A stretch of 64,000 bases of DNA. Source: FEN-299 sp963717945. Its GTDB lineage: Bacteria > Acidobacteriota > Vicinamibacteria > Vicinamibacterales > Fen-181. Location of the stretch: contig CAVQXT010000003.1 in NCBI GenBank assembly GCA_963717945.1, positions 1,364,001 through 1,428,000 of the forward strand. The letters are read 5' to 3'. The notes below the pieces were generated by a model. It was not told where the DNA came from. It did not search any database and worked only from the letters and a program-made list of their open reading frames with translations. Below, one piece after another: positions 1-9,426 of the stretch; position 1 is the stretch's first letter, and each line of letters begins with the position of its first letter. Position numbers and translations under genes: made by a program.

Positions 1-3
1 AGA

Positions 4-1164
<1,161 letters not shown>

Positions 1165-1194
1165 CGGATCGCCTCCTGGAGTGTGGGGGCGACT

Positions 1195-1257
1195 ATGCCT
1201 TGCGCTTAGGCATTTCGCAAATTTATAATGCATGGCACGACGATTAGTATGAGTAAT
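1195..1257. promoter_or_regulatory. Divergent leuA/lysR control region with two LysR-type dyads
   Basis: Two dyads of identical geometry lie between the divergent genes. ATGCCT-N7-AGGCAT is at 1195-1213 and ATTA-N7-TAAT at 1243-1257. Both fit the T-N11-A rule of LysR-type operators, and their centres are about 46 bp apart, as for a recognition site plus an activation site. A plus-strand TATAAT is at 1224-1229 with TTGCGC 18 bp upstream (1200-1205), so the first dyad overlaps the regulator's own -35. This suggests autorepression with activation of the left-hand gene. The dyads are seen directly; the binding protein is inferred. Confidence 0.55.
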
Positions 1258-1319
1258 GTCATAAGCGGCGCTGATGCCCGCCGCGGACGGCCGCGCGGAC
1301 GCATCGACGGGGGTGGCGC

Positions 1320-2195
1320 ATGGAGTGGTACCTGCTGCAGGTGTTTCGGGCCGTCGCGACCGAGCGGAGCTTCTCGCGGGCGGCGGAGAAGCTCTTCCGC
1401 ACGCAGCCGGCCGTGTCGCTGTCGGTGCAGCGGCTCGAGGCGGAGGTCGGCGAGCGGCTGATCGACCGCGCCGGCAAGGAGCTGCTGCTCACCGACGCCG
1501 GGCGCCTCGTCGTCGACTACGCCCGCCGGTTCGAGAACCTGAAGGGGGAGATGGACAACGCCCTGGCGGAGCTGCGCGACAACTCGGCCGGCCGGCTGGC
1601 GGTGGGCGCCAACGAGTCGACCTCGCTCTACCTCCTGCCGCACATCGCGGCGTACCGGCGGCTCTACCCGCGGGTGGGTGTGCAGGTCCGGCGATGCCTG
1701 TCGAGCAGGATCCCGTCGCAGCTCGTGGAGGGCGACCTCGAGCTGGGCGTCATCTCCTACGACCCCCAGGACCCCCGTGTGGCCTCGACGGTGATCTACA
1801 CCGATCACCTGGCGTTCGTCGTCTCGCCGCGCCACCGCTTCGCGTCGCGCAAGACGGTGTCGATCCGCGACCTGGGGCTGGAGACCTTCATCGCCCACAA
1901 CGTCGTGTCGCCGTACCGGAACCTCGTGCTGCGCGCCTTCGAGAAATACCGCGTGCCGCTCCACATGGACGTGGAGATGCCGACGGTCGAGACGATCCGC
2001 GCGATGGTGCAGGCCAACGAGGGGGTGGCCTTCCTGCCGCGCATGTGCGTCGAGCAGGACATCGCGCGGCGGACGCTCAGGGAAGTCACCGTGAAGGAAC
2101 TGAAGCTGGCGCGGCAGATCCGGCTGGTCTACCCGGCGCGGCGCGGGCTGAGCCACGCCGCGCGGGCCTTCCTCGATCTCGTCAGGCGCGCGTGA
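1320..2195 (+). CDS. LysR-family transcriptional regulator
   Basis: A 291-residue LysR-type regulator. Residues 1-60 form the winged helix-turn-helix, with the typical FRAVATERSFSRAAEKLF and QPAVSLSVQRLE segments. Residues 90-290 form the periplasmic-binding-protein-like effector domain. A GGGGGTGG stretch lies just before the ATG. It is divergent from the leuA-like gene, and the shared gap carries two T-N11-A dyads, so control of that gene and of itself is the simplest reading. Effector unknown; candidates are a branched-chain or sulfur metabolite, the latter only because cysK-cysE lie 6 kb away. The 3' end overlaps the convergent HEAT-repeat gene by 14 bp. Confidence 0.9.
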   Translation: MEWYLLQVFRAVATERSFSRAAEKLFRTQPAVSLSVQRLEAEVGERLIDRAGKELLLTDAGRLVVDYARRFENLKGEMDNALAELRDNSAGRLAVGANESTSLYLLPHIAAYRRLYPRVGVQVRRCLSSRIPSQLVEGDLELGVISYDPQDPRVASTVIYTDHLAFVVSPRHRFASRKTVSIRDLGLETFIAHNVVSPYRNLVLRAFEKYRVPLHMDVEMPTVETIRAMVQANEGVAFLPRMCVEQDIARRTLREVTVKELKLARQIRLVYPARRGLSHAARAFLDLVRRA

Positions 2196-3648
2196 CGCCC
2201 TTCCGGCCGAGCGCCTCCCAGGCTGCTTCGCGCATCCCCTCCAGGTCGGCGCGGTCGCTGTCGCCCGGCACCTGCCCGGGCTCCAGGCGCATGACGTCGG
2301 GCGCCGTCGCGATCCGTCGCAGCGCATCGACGGGGAGCTTCGCTGCGGCGTGCCGGAGCAGCGCGTCGAGGCCGTCGGCGGCCTGGCGCGCCTGGTCGAG
2401 GTCCTCGCGCGTGGAGACGATGCGGAGGTCGAGGCCGCCGTGGCGGGTCGGCTCGCCGACGGTCAGGCGGGCGAGGATCGCCGCGGCCACCTGCCCCGGG
2501 CCGATGACGGACAGCGCCTGTTCGGCGCAGCCGCGCACGGTGGTCGCGCGATCGCCGAGCGCCTCCACGACCGTGTCGGCGGCGGCCGGGCCGATGGCGG
2601 CGAGGGCCTCGGCGGCAGCCTGGCGGACCGCCGCGTCGCGATCCTTGAACGCGGCCCCGATGGCCGGGGCCGTCCGGGCTTCGCCCAGCCGCCCGAGCGC
2701 CTCGAGCGCGCCCCGCCGCATCGACGGGTCCAGGTCGGCCAGCATGGCGACGAGCGGCTCCACCGCGGCGGCGCCGTGAGCGGTCGCCTCGTCGAACCGG
2801 CCGTGCAGCACGGCGTGGACGACGTGGTCGGAGGCCTGGACCGGGGTCCAGTCGAACGACCTCAACGCCGCCCCGATGGCCGCCTGCAGGTCGCGGTCTC
2901 CCCGTCCAAGACCCGCGACCAGCGCCGACGCCGCCTCCGGCGTGCCGATGCTCGCGAGCGCCCGGACGCCGGCCTCTCGGACGGTCTTGTCCGAATCGGC
3001 CAGGGCCGCCGTCACCGCGTCCGCCGCCGCCGGTTCGCGCAGCGTGCCCAGCGCGTCGGCGGCGCACCTGCGGGTCGTCGGATCCCTGTGCGCGAGCGCC
3101 CGGGACAGCGCCGGGACCGCCTCCCGGCCGGCCGCCCGCACCAGGGCCGTTACGGCTGCCTGTCTCACGCTCGAGCGATCGTCGGCGACCATCCCACCGA
3201 GCGCCTCGACCGCGGCCGGGCCGCCGACGGCGCCGAGCGCGGCAATGGCCGTCTCCCGCAGCTTCACGTGCCGCCCGTGCAGGGCCTCGAGGAGGACCGG
3301 CACGGCGGCCGTGCCGATCCGGCCGAGCGCCTCCCCGGCCGCCGCCCGCACGGCCGATGCGCCGTCGGAGCCAGGCAGGCGGTCGGCGCCGGTGATGGCG
3401 GCGACGAGCACGGGCGCCGCCGAGGCATCCTCGATTCGGCCGAGCGCCTCGACCGCCGCCTGCCGCACGCTCCAATCCGGGTCGTCGATGAGCGGTGTGA
3501 GCTGCGGAATCGCGGAGACCTTGCCGCGCGAGCCCAGCGACGCGGCCGCGCGTGCTCTCGTGCCGGCGTCGCGCGACTTGATTTGAAACGACGTAAAGAG
3601 GCCCACCAGCGTCCTTTCGATGCCGAGAGCCGGATCATACCTCGGCAC
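2182..3648 (-). CDS. HEAT-repeat protein
   Basis: A 488-residue protein made almost wholly of about 11 HEAT/PBS-lyase-type helical repeats of roughly 30 residues. They follow the pattern VRxAAxEALGRIG...AVPxLxxAL, for example near residues 55-85, 95-125, 160-190 and 340-370. There is no signal peptide or membrane segment, so it should be a cytoplasmic scaffold or adaptor. Bacterial proteins of this type bind partner proteins or modify phycobilin-like cofactors; nothing here points to a specific partner. The frame opens with GTG at 3648; a second GTG about 14 codons downstream is also possible. It overlaps the convergent lysR end by 14 bp, and its upstream gap holds a 7-bp repeat array. Confidence 0.85.
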   Translation of the reverse strand: MPRYDPALGIERTLVGLFTSFQIKSRDAGTRARAAASLGSRGKVSAIPQLTPLIDDPDWSVRQAAVEALGRIEDASAAPVLVAAITGADRLPGSDGASAVRAAAGEALGRIGTAAVPVLLEALHGRHVKLRETAIAALGAVGGPAAVEALGGMVADDRSSVRQAAVTALVRAAGREAVPALSRALAHRDPTTRRCAADALGTLREPAAADAVTAALADSDKTVREAGVRALASIGTPEAASALVAGLGRGDRDLQAAIGAALRSFDWTPVQASDHVVHAVLHGRFDEATAHGAAAVEPLVAMLADLDPSMRRGALEALGRLGEARTAPAIGAAFKDRDAAVRQAAAEALAAIGPAAADTVVEALGDRATTVRGCAEQALSVIGPGQVAAAILARLTVGEPTRHGGLDLRIVSTREDLDQARQAADGLDALLRHAAAKLPVDALRRIATAPDVMRLEPGQVPGDSDRADLEGMREAAWEALGRKGVTRA

Positions 3649-3653
3649 ACGGT

Positions 3654-3748
3654 GGCTCTGGGCTCTCGGCTCTTGGCCGCGTCCGGCTCATGGCCCGGGC
3701 CCAGGGCCCGACAGAGCCGAGAGCCGAGAGCCGAGGGCCCAGGGCCGT
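3654..3748. repeat. 7-bp tandem repeat array, inverted arms
   Basis: Degenerate heptamers fill the divergent gap between the HEAT-repeat gene and the amidohydrolase. GGCTCTG, GGCTCTC, GGCTCTT and GGCCGCG run from 3654 to 3681. GAGCCGA three times, then GGGCCCA and GGGCCGT, run from 3714 to 3748. The two blocks are reverse complements of one another, so the region can fold into a long hairpin. It belongs to the same structural class as the arrays at 7225, 26877, 27368, 53485, 53944, 55234, 58824 and 63296. Confidence 0.8.
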
Positions 3749-3806
3749 TTCCTGATCTACAATCCTCCGTCACCGGTGCCGTTTGGCGCCGGACAAGGAG
3801 CAGCTC

Positions 3807-5531
3807 ATGCGTTCCACGTTTGGCCGTCCATCGGCCCTCGTCCTGATGACGGCGCTCGGCCTGTTCGGTGCGGCAGGCTGCGGACCTCACATCGAGCCGG
3901 CCGACCTGGTCCTGACCAACGGCCACGTGGCCACCGTCGACGCGGCCAGGCCGACCGCCGAGGGCATCGCCGTGCGCGGCGGCCGGGTCGTCGCCGTCGG
4001 CTCGGTGGACGACATCAAGGCGTACATCGGCCACAAGACCGAGGTGATCGACCTCAACGGCCGGTTCGCGATGCCGGCGTTCGACGACGCCCACGCGCAC
4101 TTCCAGGGGGTGGGCGAGTCGAAGCTGGAGCTCCCGCTCGCCAGGGCGCGGAACTGGGAGGCGATCGTCGCCATGGTGGCCGACGCGGCGAAGCGCGCGA
4201 AGCCGGGCGAGTGGATCCTCGGCCACGGCTGGCACCAGGAGAAGTGGGACCACCGGCCCGCCGACGCGGTCGAGGGGTTCCCGACCCAGCGCGACCTCAC
4301 TCGCGTGGCGCCGGACAACCCCGTGCTGCTCACCCACGCCAGCGGCCACGCCATTGTCGTCAACGCGAAGGCGATGGAGCTTGCCGGCGTCACCCGCCGG
4401 ACGCCCACCCCGCCCGGCGGCGAAATCATGAAGGACAAGGCCGGGAACCCGATCGGCGTATTCGCGGAGCGAGCCTCGGGACTGATCGGGAAGGCACTCG
4501 AGGAGTCGCTTGCGCGGCGCACGCCCGAGCAGGCCGAGGCCGACGCGACGCGCGTCGTCGAGACCGCCGACCGGGAGTTCATCACCAAGGGCATCGTCTC
4601 GGTGACCGACGCCGGCGTGGGGTTCGACACCGTGGAGCTCTACAAGAAGCTCGCGAGCCAGGGCAGGCTGAACGTTCGGCTTTACGTGATGCTGAACGAG
4701 CCGAGCGCCCGGCTGACCGGCAACCTCGCCAAATACCGGATGGTGGACGCCTTCGACAGCCACCTCACTGTCCGCTCGATCAAGCGGCTGATGGACGGCG
4801 CGCTCGGATCGCGCACCGCGTGGATGCTCGAGCCGTACGCCGACGAGCCGAAGGTGACCGGCATCAACACGGTCACGCCCGAGGAAATGAAGGCCACGGC
4901 GGAGCTGGCGATCGAGAACGACTTCCAGTTCAACACGCACGCGATCGGCGACCGCGCCAACCGCGAAGTCCTCAATCTGTACGAAGAGACGTTCAAGGCC
5001 CACCCGGACAAGAAGGATCTGCGGTGGCGCATCGAGCACGCGCAGCACATCAACGCCGCCGACATCCCGCGCTTCGGCGCCCTCGGCGTGATCCCCTCGA
5101 TGCAGGGCATCCACTGCACGTCCGACGCGCCGTACGTGCTCGCCCGGCTCGGTGCCGCGCGCGCCGAGGAAGGGGCCTACGTCTGGCAGAAGCTGATGAA
5201 GACTGGCGCCATCATCCCGAACGGCACCGACGCCCCGGTCGAGGAGGTCGACCCGCTGCCCGGCTACTACGCGCTGGTGACGCGGAAGCAGAAGAACGGC
5301 GAGGTGTTCTTCGGCGACCAGCGGATGACGCGGGACGAGGCGCTGCGAGCCTACACGCTCAACGGCGCGTACGCGGCCTTCCAGGAGCAGACCAGGGGCT
5401 CGCTCGCCCCCGGCAAGCTCGCCGACATCGTCGTGCTGTCGGCCGACATCACGAAGGTGCCCGAGGATCAGATCCAGAAGGCCGAGGTGCTCTACACGAT
5501 CGTCGGCGGGAAGATCGCCTACAAGAAATAG
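3807..5531 (+). CDS. Amidohydrolase (YtcJ-like), predicted lipoprotein
   Basis: A 574-residue metal-dependent hydrolase of the amidohydrolase superfamily, YtcJ/LAF3-like branch. Metal-site motifs are DAHAHF near residue 92, the THASGHA segment, and IEHAQH in the second half; the C-terminal small domain ends with the usual GKLADIVVL strand. I start at the ATG at 3807 because AAGGAG precedes it and the resulting N-terminus is a signal peptide ending GLFGAAGC, a slightly atypical lipobox, so the enzyme is probably anchored in the cell envelope. The substrate is likely an N-substituted amide or cyclic amide, but it cannot be read from the sequence. It stands alone and converges on truA with a 6-bp gap. 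Confidence 0.85.
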   Translation: MRSTFGRPSALVLMTALGLFGAAGCGPHIEPADLVLTNGHVATVDAARPTAEGIAVRGGRVVAVGSVDDIKAYIGHKTEVIDLNGRFAMPAFDDAHAHFQGVGESKLELPLARARNWEAIVAMVADAAKRAKPGEWILGHGWHQEKWDHRPADAVEGFPTQRDLTRVAPDNPVLLTHASGHAIVVNAKAMELAGVTRRTPTPPGGEIMKDKAGNPIGVFAERASGLIGKALEESLARRTPEQAEADATRVVETADREFITKGIVSVTDAGVGFDTVELYKKLASQGRLNVRLYVMLNEPSARLTGNLAKYRMVDAFDSHLTVRSIKRLMDGALGSRTAWMLEPYADEPKVTGINTVTPEEMKATAELAIENDFQFNTHAIGDRANREVLNLYEETFKAHPDKKDLRWRIEHAQHINAADIPRFGALGVIPSMQGIHCTSDAPYVLARLGAARAEEGAYVWQKLMKTGAIIPNGTDAPVEEVDPLPGYYALVTRKQKNGEVFFGDQRMTRDEALRAYTLNGAYAAFQEQTRGSLAPGKLADIVVLSADITKVPEDQIQKAEVLYTIVGGKIAYKK

Positions 5532-5537
5532 GCGGCG

Positions 5538-6314
5538 TCAGAGGGGGGTGAGGGCCCTGAGCGGGCCGACCCCCGGCTCGCCCGCGTAGACCACGCGCTC
5601 GAGGAACAGGCCGGAGGCCGGCGCGGTAACACGCGCCGGCACCGGCGACGGCTCCAGCAGGAATCCCTCGGCGGCTTCGACGCCGAGATGTCCCCGCCCG
5701 ACTTCGACCAGCACGCCCACCACGCGGCGGACCATCTTCCAGACGAAGTGCGACCCGGCGACCCGGATCAGGATCAGGGCGCCGTCTTCCTTCACCTCGA
5801 CGAGATCGACCTGGACGTGCGTGGAGACTTCGTCCGGGTCGCTGTCGGTGAAGGACCGGAAGTCGTGCATGCCGACAAACGCGCCGGCCGCCTCCCGCAT
5901 CGCGCGCACGTCGAGGGCGTCCTTCACCCACCAGACAAACGGCTTGGCGAACGCGGTCCGGCGGCGCGAGACCTGGTAGAGGTAGCTGCGCGAGACGGGG
6001 TCGCGCCGCGCGTGGAACCGGTGGGGCACCGGCTCGATCCCGAGAACGTTGATGTCGGCGGGCAGGAGGTCGTTGATCTGCCGCCGCAGCATTTCTGGGG
6101 GAACGGCCTTGGGGAGATCGAGATGCGCCACCTGCCCGACGGCGTGCACCCCGGCATCGGTGCGCCCGGACCCCTGGATTTCGGGCGCGGCCACGCCGGT
6201 CGCCTCGCGCACCGCCCGGAGCAGCTCGCCCTGGACCGTTCGCGCGTTCTTCTGCACCTGCCAGCCGCTGTAGCGCGTCCCCGCGTACTCGATCGCCAGG
6301 CGGTACCTTGGCAC
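5538..6314 (-). CDS. truA: tRNA pseudouridine(38-40) synthase TruA
   Basis: Converts uridines 38-40 of the tRNA anticodon arm to pseudouridine. The 258-residue length is normal for TruA. The catalytic aspartate is D53 in GSGRTDAGVHA. The conserved RRQINDLLP stretch and the FVWKMVRRVVG segment of the second half are present. I chose the GTG at 6314 because the downstream sequence begins PRYRLAIEYAGTRYSGWQ, a typical TruA start, and AGGAG lies 8 nt upstream; longer in-frame starts lack a ribosome site. It is divergent from another pseudouridine synthase gene, a functional pairing in RNA modification. Confidence 0.95.
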   Translation of the reverse strand: MPRYRLAIEYAGTRYSGWQVQKNARTVQGELLRAVREATGVAAPEIQGSGRTDAGVHAVGQVAHLDLPKAVPPEMLRRQINDLLPADINVLGIEPVPHRFHARRDPVSRSYLYQVSRRRTAFAKPFVWWVKDALDVRAMREAAGAFVGMHDFRSFTDSDPDEVSTHVQVDLVEVKEDGALILIRVAGSHFVWKMVRRVVGVLVEVGRGHLGVEAAEGFLLEPSPVPARVTAPASGLFLERVVYAGEPGVGPLRALTPL

Positions 6315-6469
6315 GTCGGTCACTCCTGAAAACGCCATCGGGCTACAGGCGTCGGGCTTCGGGCCATGTCGCACGTGTCACGCGTGACATGGCCTGAAGC
6401 CTGTGGCCCGTCGCCTCACGCCCACGGTCCCCTACCGGGACCGCTTGCAGGAGAGTACCATAACCGCGC

Positions 6470-7258
6470 ATGACCCGACCTGCCCGCCGCCGGCCCGGAG
6501 AGGTCGCTCTCGACCGTGCCCTGTCGAAGCTGGCCATCGCCTCGCGCGCCGAGGCGACGCGCCTCATCGCGGCCGGCCGCGTCCGGGTGGACGGGCGGAT
6601 CGCGACCGATCCGACCATGCCGGTCGTGCCCGAGCGCGTGGCGATCGTGGTTGACGGTCGCGAAGCGCCCCGGGCCGCGTGGCGCCTGATCCTGCTCAAC
6701 AAGCCGCGCGGCGTCGTGACGACGCGGCACGACCCGCAGGGACGGCCGACCGTGTTCGATCTCGTGCCGGTTCCCGAGGGCCATCTCATCGCCGTGGGCC
6801 GGCTCGACCTGGCGACCTCCGGGCTGGTTCTGCTGACCACCGACACCCGATTGGCCGACTGGCTCACCGACCCCGCCAACCGCGTGCCGCGCACCTACAC
6901 CATCACCGCGCGCGGCGAAGTCGGCGACGACGAGATGCAGCGGTTGATGACCGGTGTGGAATCGGAAGGGGAGCGCCTGGCCGCCCACGAGGTCTCCGTG
7001 CGGAAGCGCTCGCGCCGCGAGACCCACCTCGTCGTCCGGTTGCACGAGGGCCGCAACCGCGAACTCCGCAGGCTGTTCGACGCGATTGGCCACGAGGTGA
7101 CGCGGCTCAGGCGCGTGGCGTTCGGCGGCCTCGACATCGGGACGCTCCCGCCCGGCCGCTGGCGCGAGGTGAGCGAAGACGAGGCGGTGGCGGCATTCCC
7201 GTCGTGCCCGCGGATCGGTCCGGCCCCTCGTCCCCCGTCCCCCGTCCCTCGTCCCTGA
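6470..7258 (+). CDS. RsuA/RluB-family 16S/23S rRNA pseudouridine synthase
   Basis: A 262-residue pseudouridine synthase. It has an N-terminal S4 RNA-binding domain (about residues 14-60, LSKLAIASRAEATRLIAAGRV) and the catalytic domain with VGRLDLATSGLVLLT, where D is the catalytic aspartate. The later HEGRNRELRRLFDAIGH block is typical of the RsuA/RluB/RluE branch, but which rRNA position it targets is not resolved. The last dozen or so residues (PAPRPPSPVPRP) are encoded by the heptamer array at 7225-7287, and the stop codon lies inside one CCCTGAT unit. The C-terminal tail therefore looks like a recent by-product of repeat expansion. Confidence 0.9.
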   Translation: MTRPARRRPGEVALDRALSKLAIASRAEATRLIAAGRVRVDGRIATDPTMPVVPERVAIVVDGREAPRAAWRLILLNKPRGVVTTRHDPQGRPTVFDLVPVPEGHLIAVGRLDLATSGLVLLTTDTRLADWLTDPANRVPRTYTITARGEVGDDEMQRLMTGVESEGERLAAHEVSVRKRSRRETHLVVRLHEGRNRELRRLFDAIGHEVTRLRRVAFGGLDIGTLPPGRWREVSEDEAVAAFPSCPRIGPAPRPPSPVPRP

Positions 7259-7287
7259 TCCCTGATCCCCGATCCCCGATCCCTAAA
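7225..7287. repeat. 7-bp tandem repeat array between convergent genes
   Basis: Nine consecutive heptamers: CCCTCGT, CCCCCGT twice, CCCTCGT, CCCTGAT twice, CCCCGAT twice, CCCTAAA. The array spans the 3' ends of both convergent genes. The TGA of the pseudouridine synthase is inside the first CCCTGAT, and the minus-strand TAG of cysE is the CTA of CCCTAAA. The reverse complement of CCCTCGT is the GGGACGA unit of the array at 55234. Confidence 0.9.
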
Positions 7288-8245
7288 TCCCCTCTCCCCC
7301 GGAATAATGGGTCTGCCTGGCTCCCGTCTGGCTCACGTGGCTGCCCGCCGGCACGCTGTGCGTCAGCCAGACGTTTCCGCCGATGACCGACCCCGCCCCG
7401 ATCCTGATTCGCCCGAGCACGGTCGCCCCGCTGTAGATGATCACCTCGTCCTCGACGATCGGGTGGCGCGGGACTCCCTTGACGGGGTGGCCGTTCTCGT
7501 CGAGCGGGAAGCTGCGGGCGCCGAGCGTGACGCCCTGGTAGAGGCGGACCCGGCGGCCGATCTCGGACGTCTCGCCGATCACCACGCCCGTGCCGTGGTC
7601 GATGAAGAAGCTCTCGCCGATGCGCGCGCCCGGGTGGATGTCGATGCCGGTCAGGCTGTGGGCGTGCTCGGTGATGATCCGCGGGAGCAGCGGCACCTCG
7701 AGCACGTAGAGTTCGTGCGCCAGGCGCTGGCACGTCAGCGCGAGGATCCCGGGGTAGCAGAGGATGGTCTCCGCCGGGCTCGTCGCAGCCGGGTCGCCCT
7801 CGTAGGCCGCGCGCACGTCGGTGGCCAGCAGGCGCTTGACCTCGGGCAGCCTCGACAGGAACTGCGCGCTGGCGGTGCGCGCCTTCTCCTCGCAGGCCGT
7901 GCAGCGCGTCGGGTCGCGCTCCTCGCAGGCGAAGCACTGCGCCCGCCGCACCTGGTCCTCGAGCGTCGCCATGGCGCGGTCGAGCGTCGCCCCGGCGTGA
8001 AACGCCATCGTCTCGGCGTTGACGATCGCGCGGCCGCCGAAGTAGCCCGGGAACAGGACCGATCGCAGCTCGTCGACGGCCCAGGCGAGCGCGTCGCGCG
8101 AGGGCAGGGCCGAGTAGGCGACGTTCCGCTCCTGCCGCGTCAGTCCCTCGTCGTGCTCGCACAACTGGCGGACGACCGACGACAGCGAGGCGGCCGAGGC
8201 CTTGTCGGCCCTCACGGGAGCCTGGTGGGCGGTGCGCGGGCTCAT
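7283..8245 (-). CDS. cysE: Serine O-acetyltransferase with CxxC insert
   Basis: Acetylates L-serine with acetyl-CoA to make O-acetylserine for the CysK step. The 320-residue protein has an alpha-helical N-domain and a left-handed parallel beta-helix with hexapeptide repeats (GIDIHPGARIGESFFIDHGT, GARSFPLDENGHPVKGVPRH) containing the conserved histidine and acidic residues. An unusual segment in the helical domain carries four cysteines at 104, 107, 115 and 118 (CFAC-x7-CTAC), which could bind zinc or sense redox state. The ATG overlaps the cysK stop in ATGA, so the two are translationally coupled. Its last codons and stop fall in the 7-bp repeat array. Confidence 0.92.
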   Translation of the reverse strand: MSPRTAHQAPVRADKASAASLSSVVRQLCEHDEGLTRQERNVAYSALPSRDALAWAVDELRSVLFPGYFGGRAIVNAETMAFHAGATLDRAMATLEDQVRRAQCFACEERDPTRCTACEEKARTASAQFLSRLPEVKRLLATDVRAAYEGDPAATSPAETILCYPGILALTCQRLAHELYVLEVPLLPRIITEHAHSLTGIDIHPGARIGESFFIDHGTGVVIGETSEIGRRVRLYQGVTLGARSFPLDENGHPVKGVPRHPIVEDEVIIYSGATVLGRIRIGAGSVIGGNVWLTHSVPAGSHVSQTGARQTHYSGGEGI

Positions 8246-9174
8246 GCCTGGTCCTCGTAGAGCCACGTGCTCAGGTAGCGTTCGCCCGTATCGGGAAGCA
8301 CGACCACGATCAGCCGGTCGCGCGCCTCCTCGCGGGAGGCGACCTTCACCGCCGCCTCCATCGCGGCGCCGCAGGAGATCCCCGAGATGATCCCCTCCTC
8401 TTTGCCGAGCCGCCGCGCCATGGCGCCGGCGGCCTCGTTGGACACCGTGATGACTTCGTCCACCAGGTCCATGCGGAGCACGTCGGGAACGAACCCCGCG
8501 CCGAGCCCCTGGATCTTGTGCGGCCCGGGCGCGCCGCCCGAGAGCACCGGCGACGCCGCCGGCTCGACGGCGATGGCGCGGAACGACGGCCTCCTCGGCT
8601 TGATGACCTCGCTGACGCCGGTGATCGTGCCGCCGGTGCCCACGCCGGCGACGAAGTAGTCGACCTTGCCGTCGGTGTCCCGCCAGATCTCCTCGGCGGT
8701 CGTCCGCCGGTGGACGTCCGGGTTCGCCGGGTTGGCGAACTGCTGGAGGATCAGGTACCGCGAATCGGACGCGGCCAGTTCCTGCGCGCGCCTGATGGCG
8801 CCGGGCATGCCTTCGCCGCCCGGCGTGAGGATCAGGTCGGCGCCGAACGCCTTGAGCAGCTTGCGTCGCTCGACGCTCGCCGAGTCCGGCATCATCAGCA
8901 GGAGCCGGTAGCCGCGGACCGCCGCGACGAAGGCCAGGCCGATGCCGGTGTTCCCGCTGGTCGGCTCGAGCAGGATCGTGTCGGGCTTGATCCGGGCGGC
9001 GCGCTCGGCCGCCTCGATCATCGAGAGGCCGATGCGGTCCTTGACGCTGGAGCAGGGGTTGAAGCTTTCGAGCTTGGCGACGATGCGGCCGGGCAGGCCG
9101 GCGCCGATCCGGTTGATCGAGACGAGCGGCGTGCGGCCGATGAGCGCGGTGATATCGGGGGCGATATTGGACAT
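8242..9174 (-). CDS. cysK: Cysteine synthase (O-acetylserine sulfhydrylase)
   Basis: PLP enzyme that makes L-cysteine from O-acetylserine and sulfide. The 310 residues match CysK length. PLP lysine K45 sits in NPCSSVKDRIG, the substrate loop is EPTSGNTGIGLAF, and the phosphate-binding loop is GVGTGGTITG. Translation probably starts at the ATG at 9174, after an AAAGGA about 9-10 nt upstream. It is the first gene of a two-gene cysK-cysE operon, whose products classically form the cysteine synthase complex. The C-terminus of CysE that inserts into the CysK active site (usually ending in Ile) is conserved here as ...GGEGI, consistent with complex formation. Confidence 0.95.
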   Translation of the reverse strand: MSNIAPDITALIGRTPLVSINRIGAGLPGRIVAKLESFNPCSSVKDRIGLSMIEAAERAARIKPDTILLEPTSGNTGIGLAFVAAVRGYRLLLMMPDSASVERRKLLKAFGADLILTPGGEGMPGAIRRAQELAASDSRYLILQQFANPANPDVHRRTTAEEIWRDTDGKVDYFVAGVGTGGTITGVSEVIKPRRPSFRAIAVEPAASPVLSGGAPGPHKIQGLGAGFVPDVLRMDLVDEVITVSNEAAGAMARRLGKEEGIISGISCGAAMEAAVKVASREEARDRLIVVVLPDTGERYLSTWLYEDQA

Positions 9175-9202
9175 GTGGGGGCAGTCCTTTCTACCGACAA
9201 AT

Positions 9203-9289
9203 TCGGATCGGGACGAATTTCAGAATCTGCCAACATCACCTGGCAGATCGTACCACTCGTGGCAGATATTGAAATTCGTCCCGATCCAA
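9203..9289. repeat. Short AT-rich element with 18-bp terminal inverted repeats (copy 1)
   Basis: Perfect 18-bp inverted repeats, GGATCGGGACGAATTTCA at 9205-9222 and its complement at 9270-9287, flank about 47 bp. The interior holds a second perfect dyad, ATCTGCCA-N8-TGGCAGAT at 9225-9248. The base composition is clearly AT-richer than the surroundings. A second copy lies at 17124-17193. It resembles a miniature inverted-repeat (MITE/REP-like) element; no transposase is seen. It lies in the 252-bp gap upstream of cysK and may affect its promoter. Confidence 0.75.
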
Positions 9290-9426
9290 TTGTTCCCTGA
9301 AATCGAGCATAGCAGCCGGGCTGGCGCCGGCAAAGCTCAGCCTGGGCCGGCGAGGCACGGGTTCGGCCGGAGTAAGATCAATAGCTGGGGTTCGCCCAAT
9401 TGGTGGACGACGGTCAGGGGGCTCGC

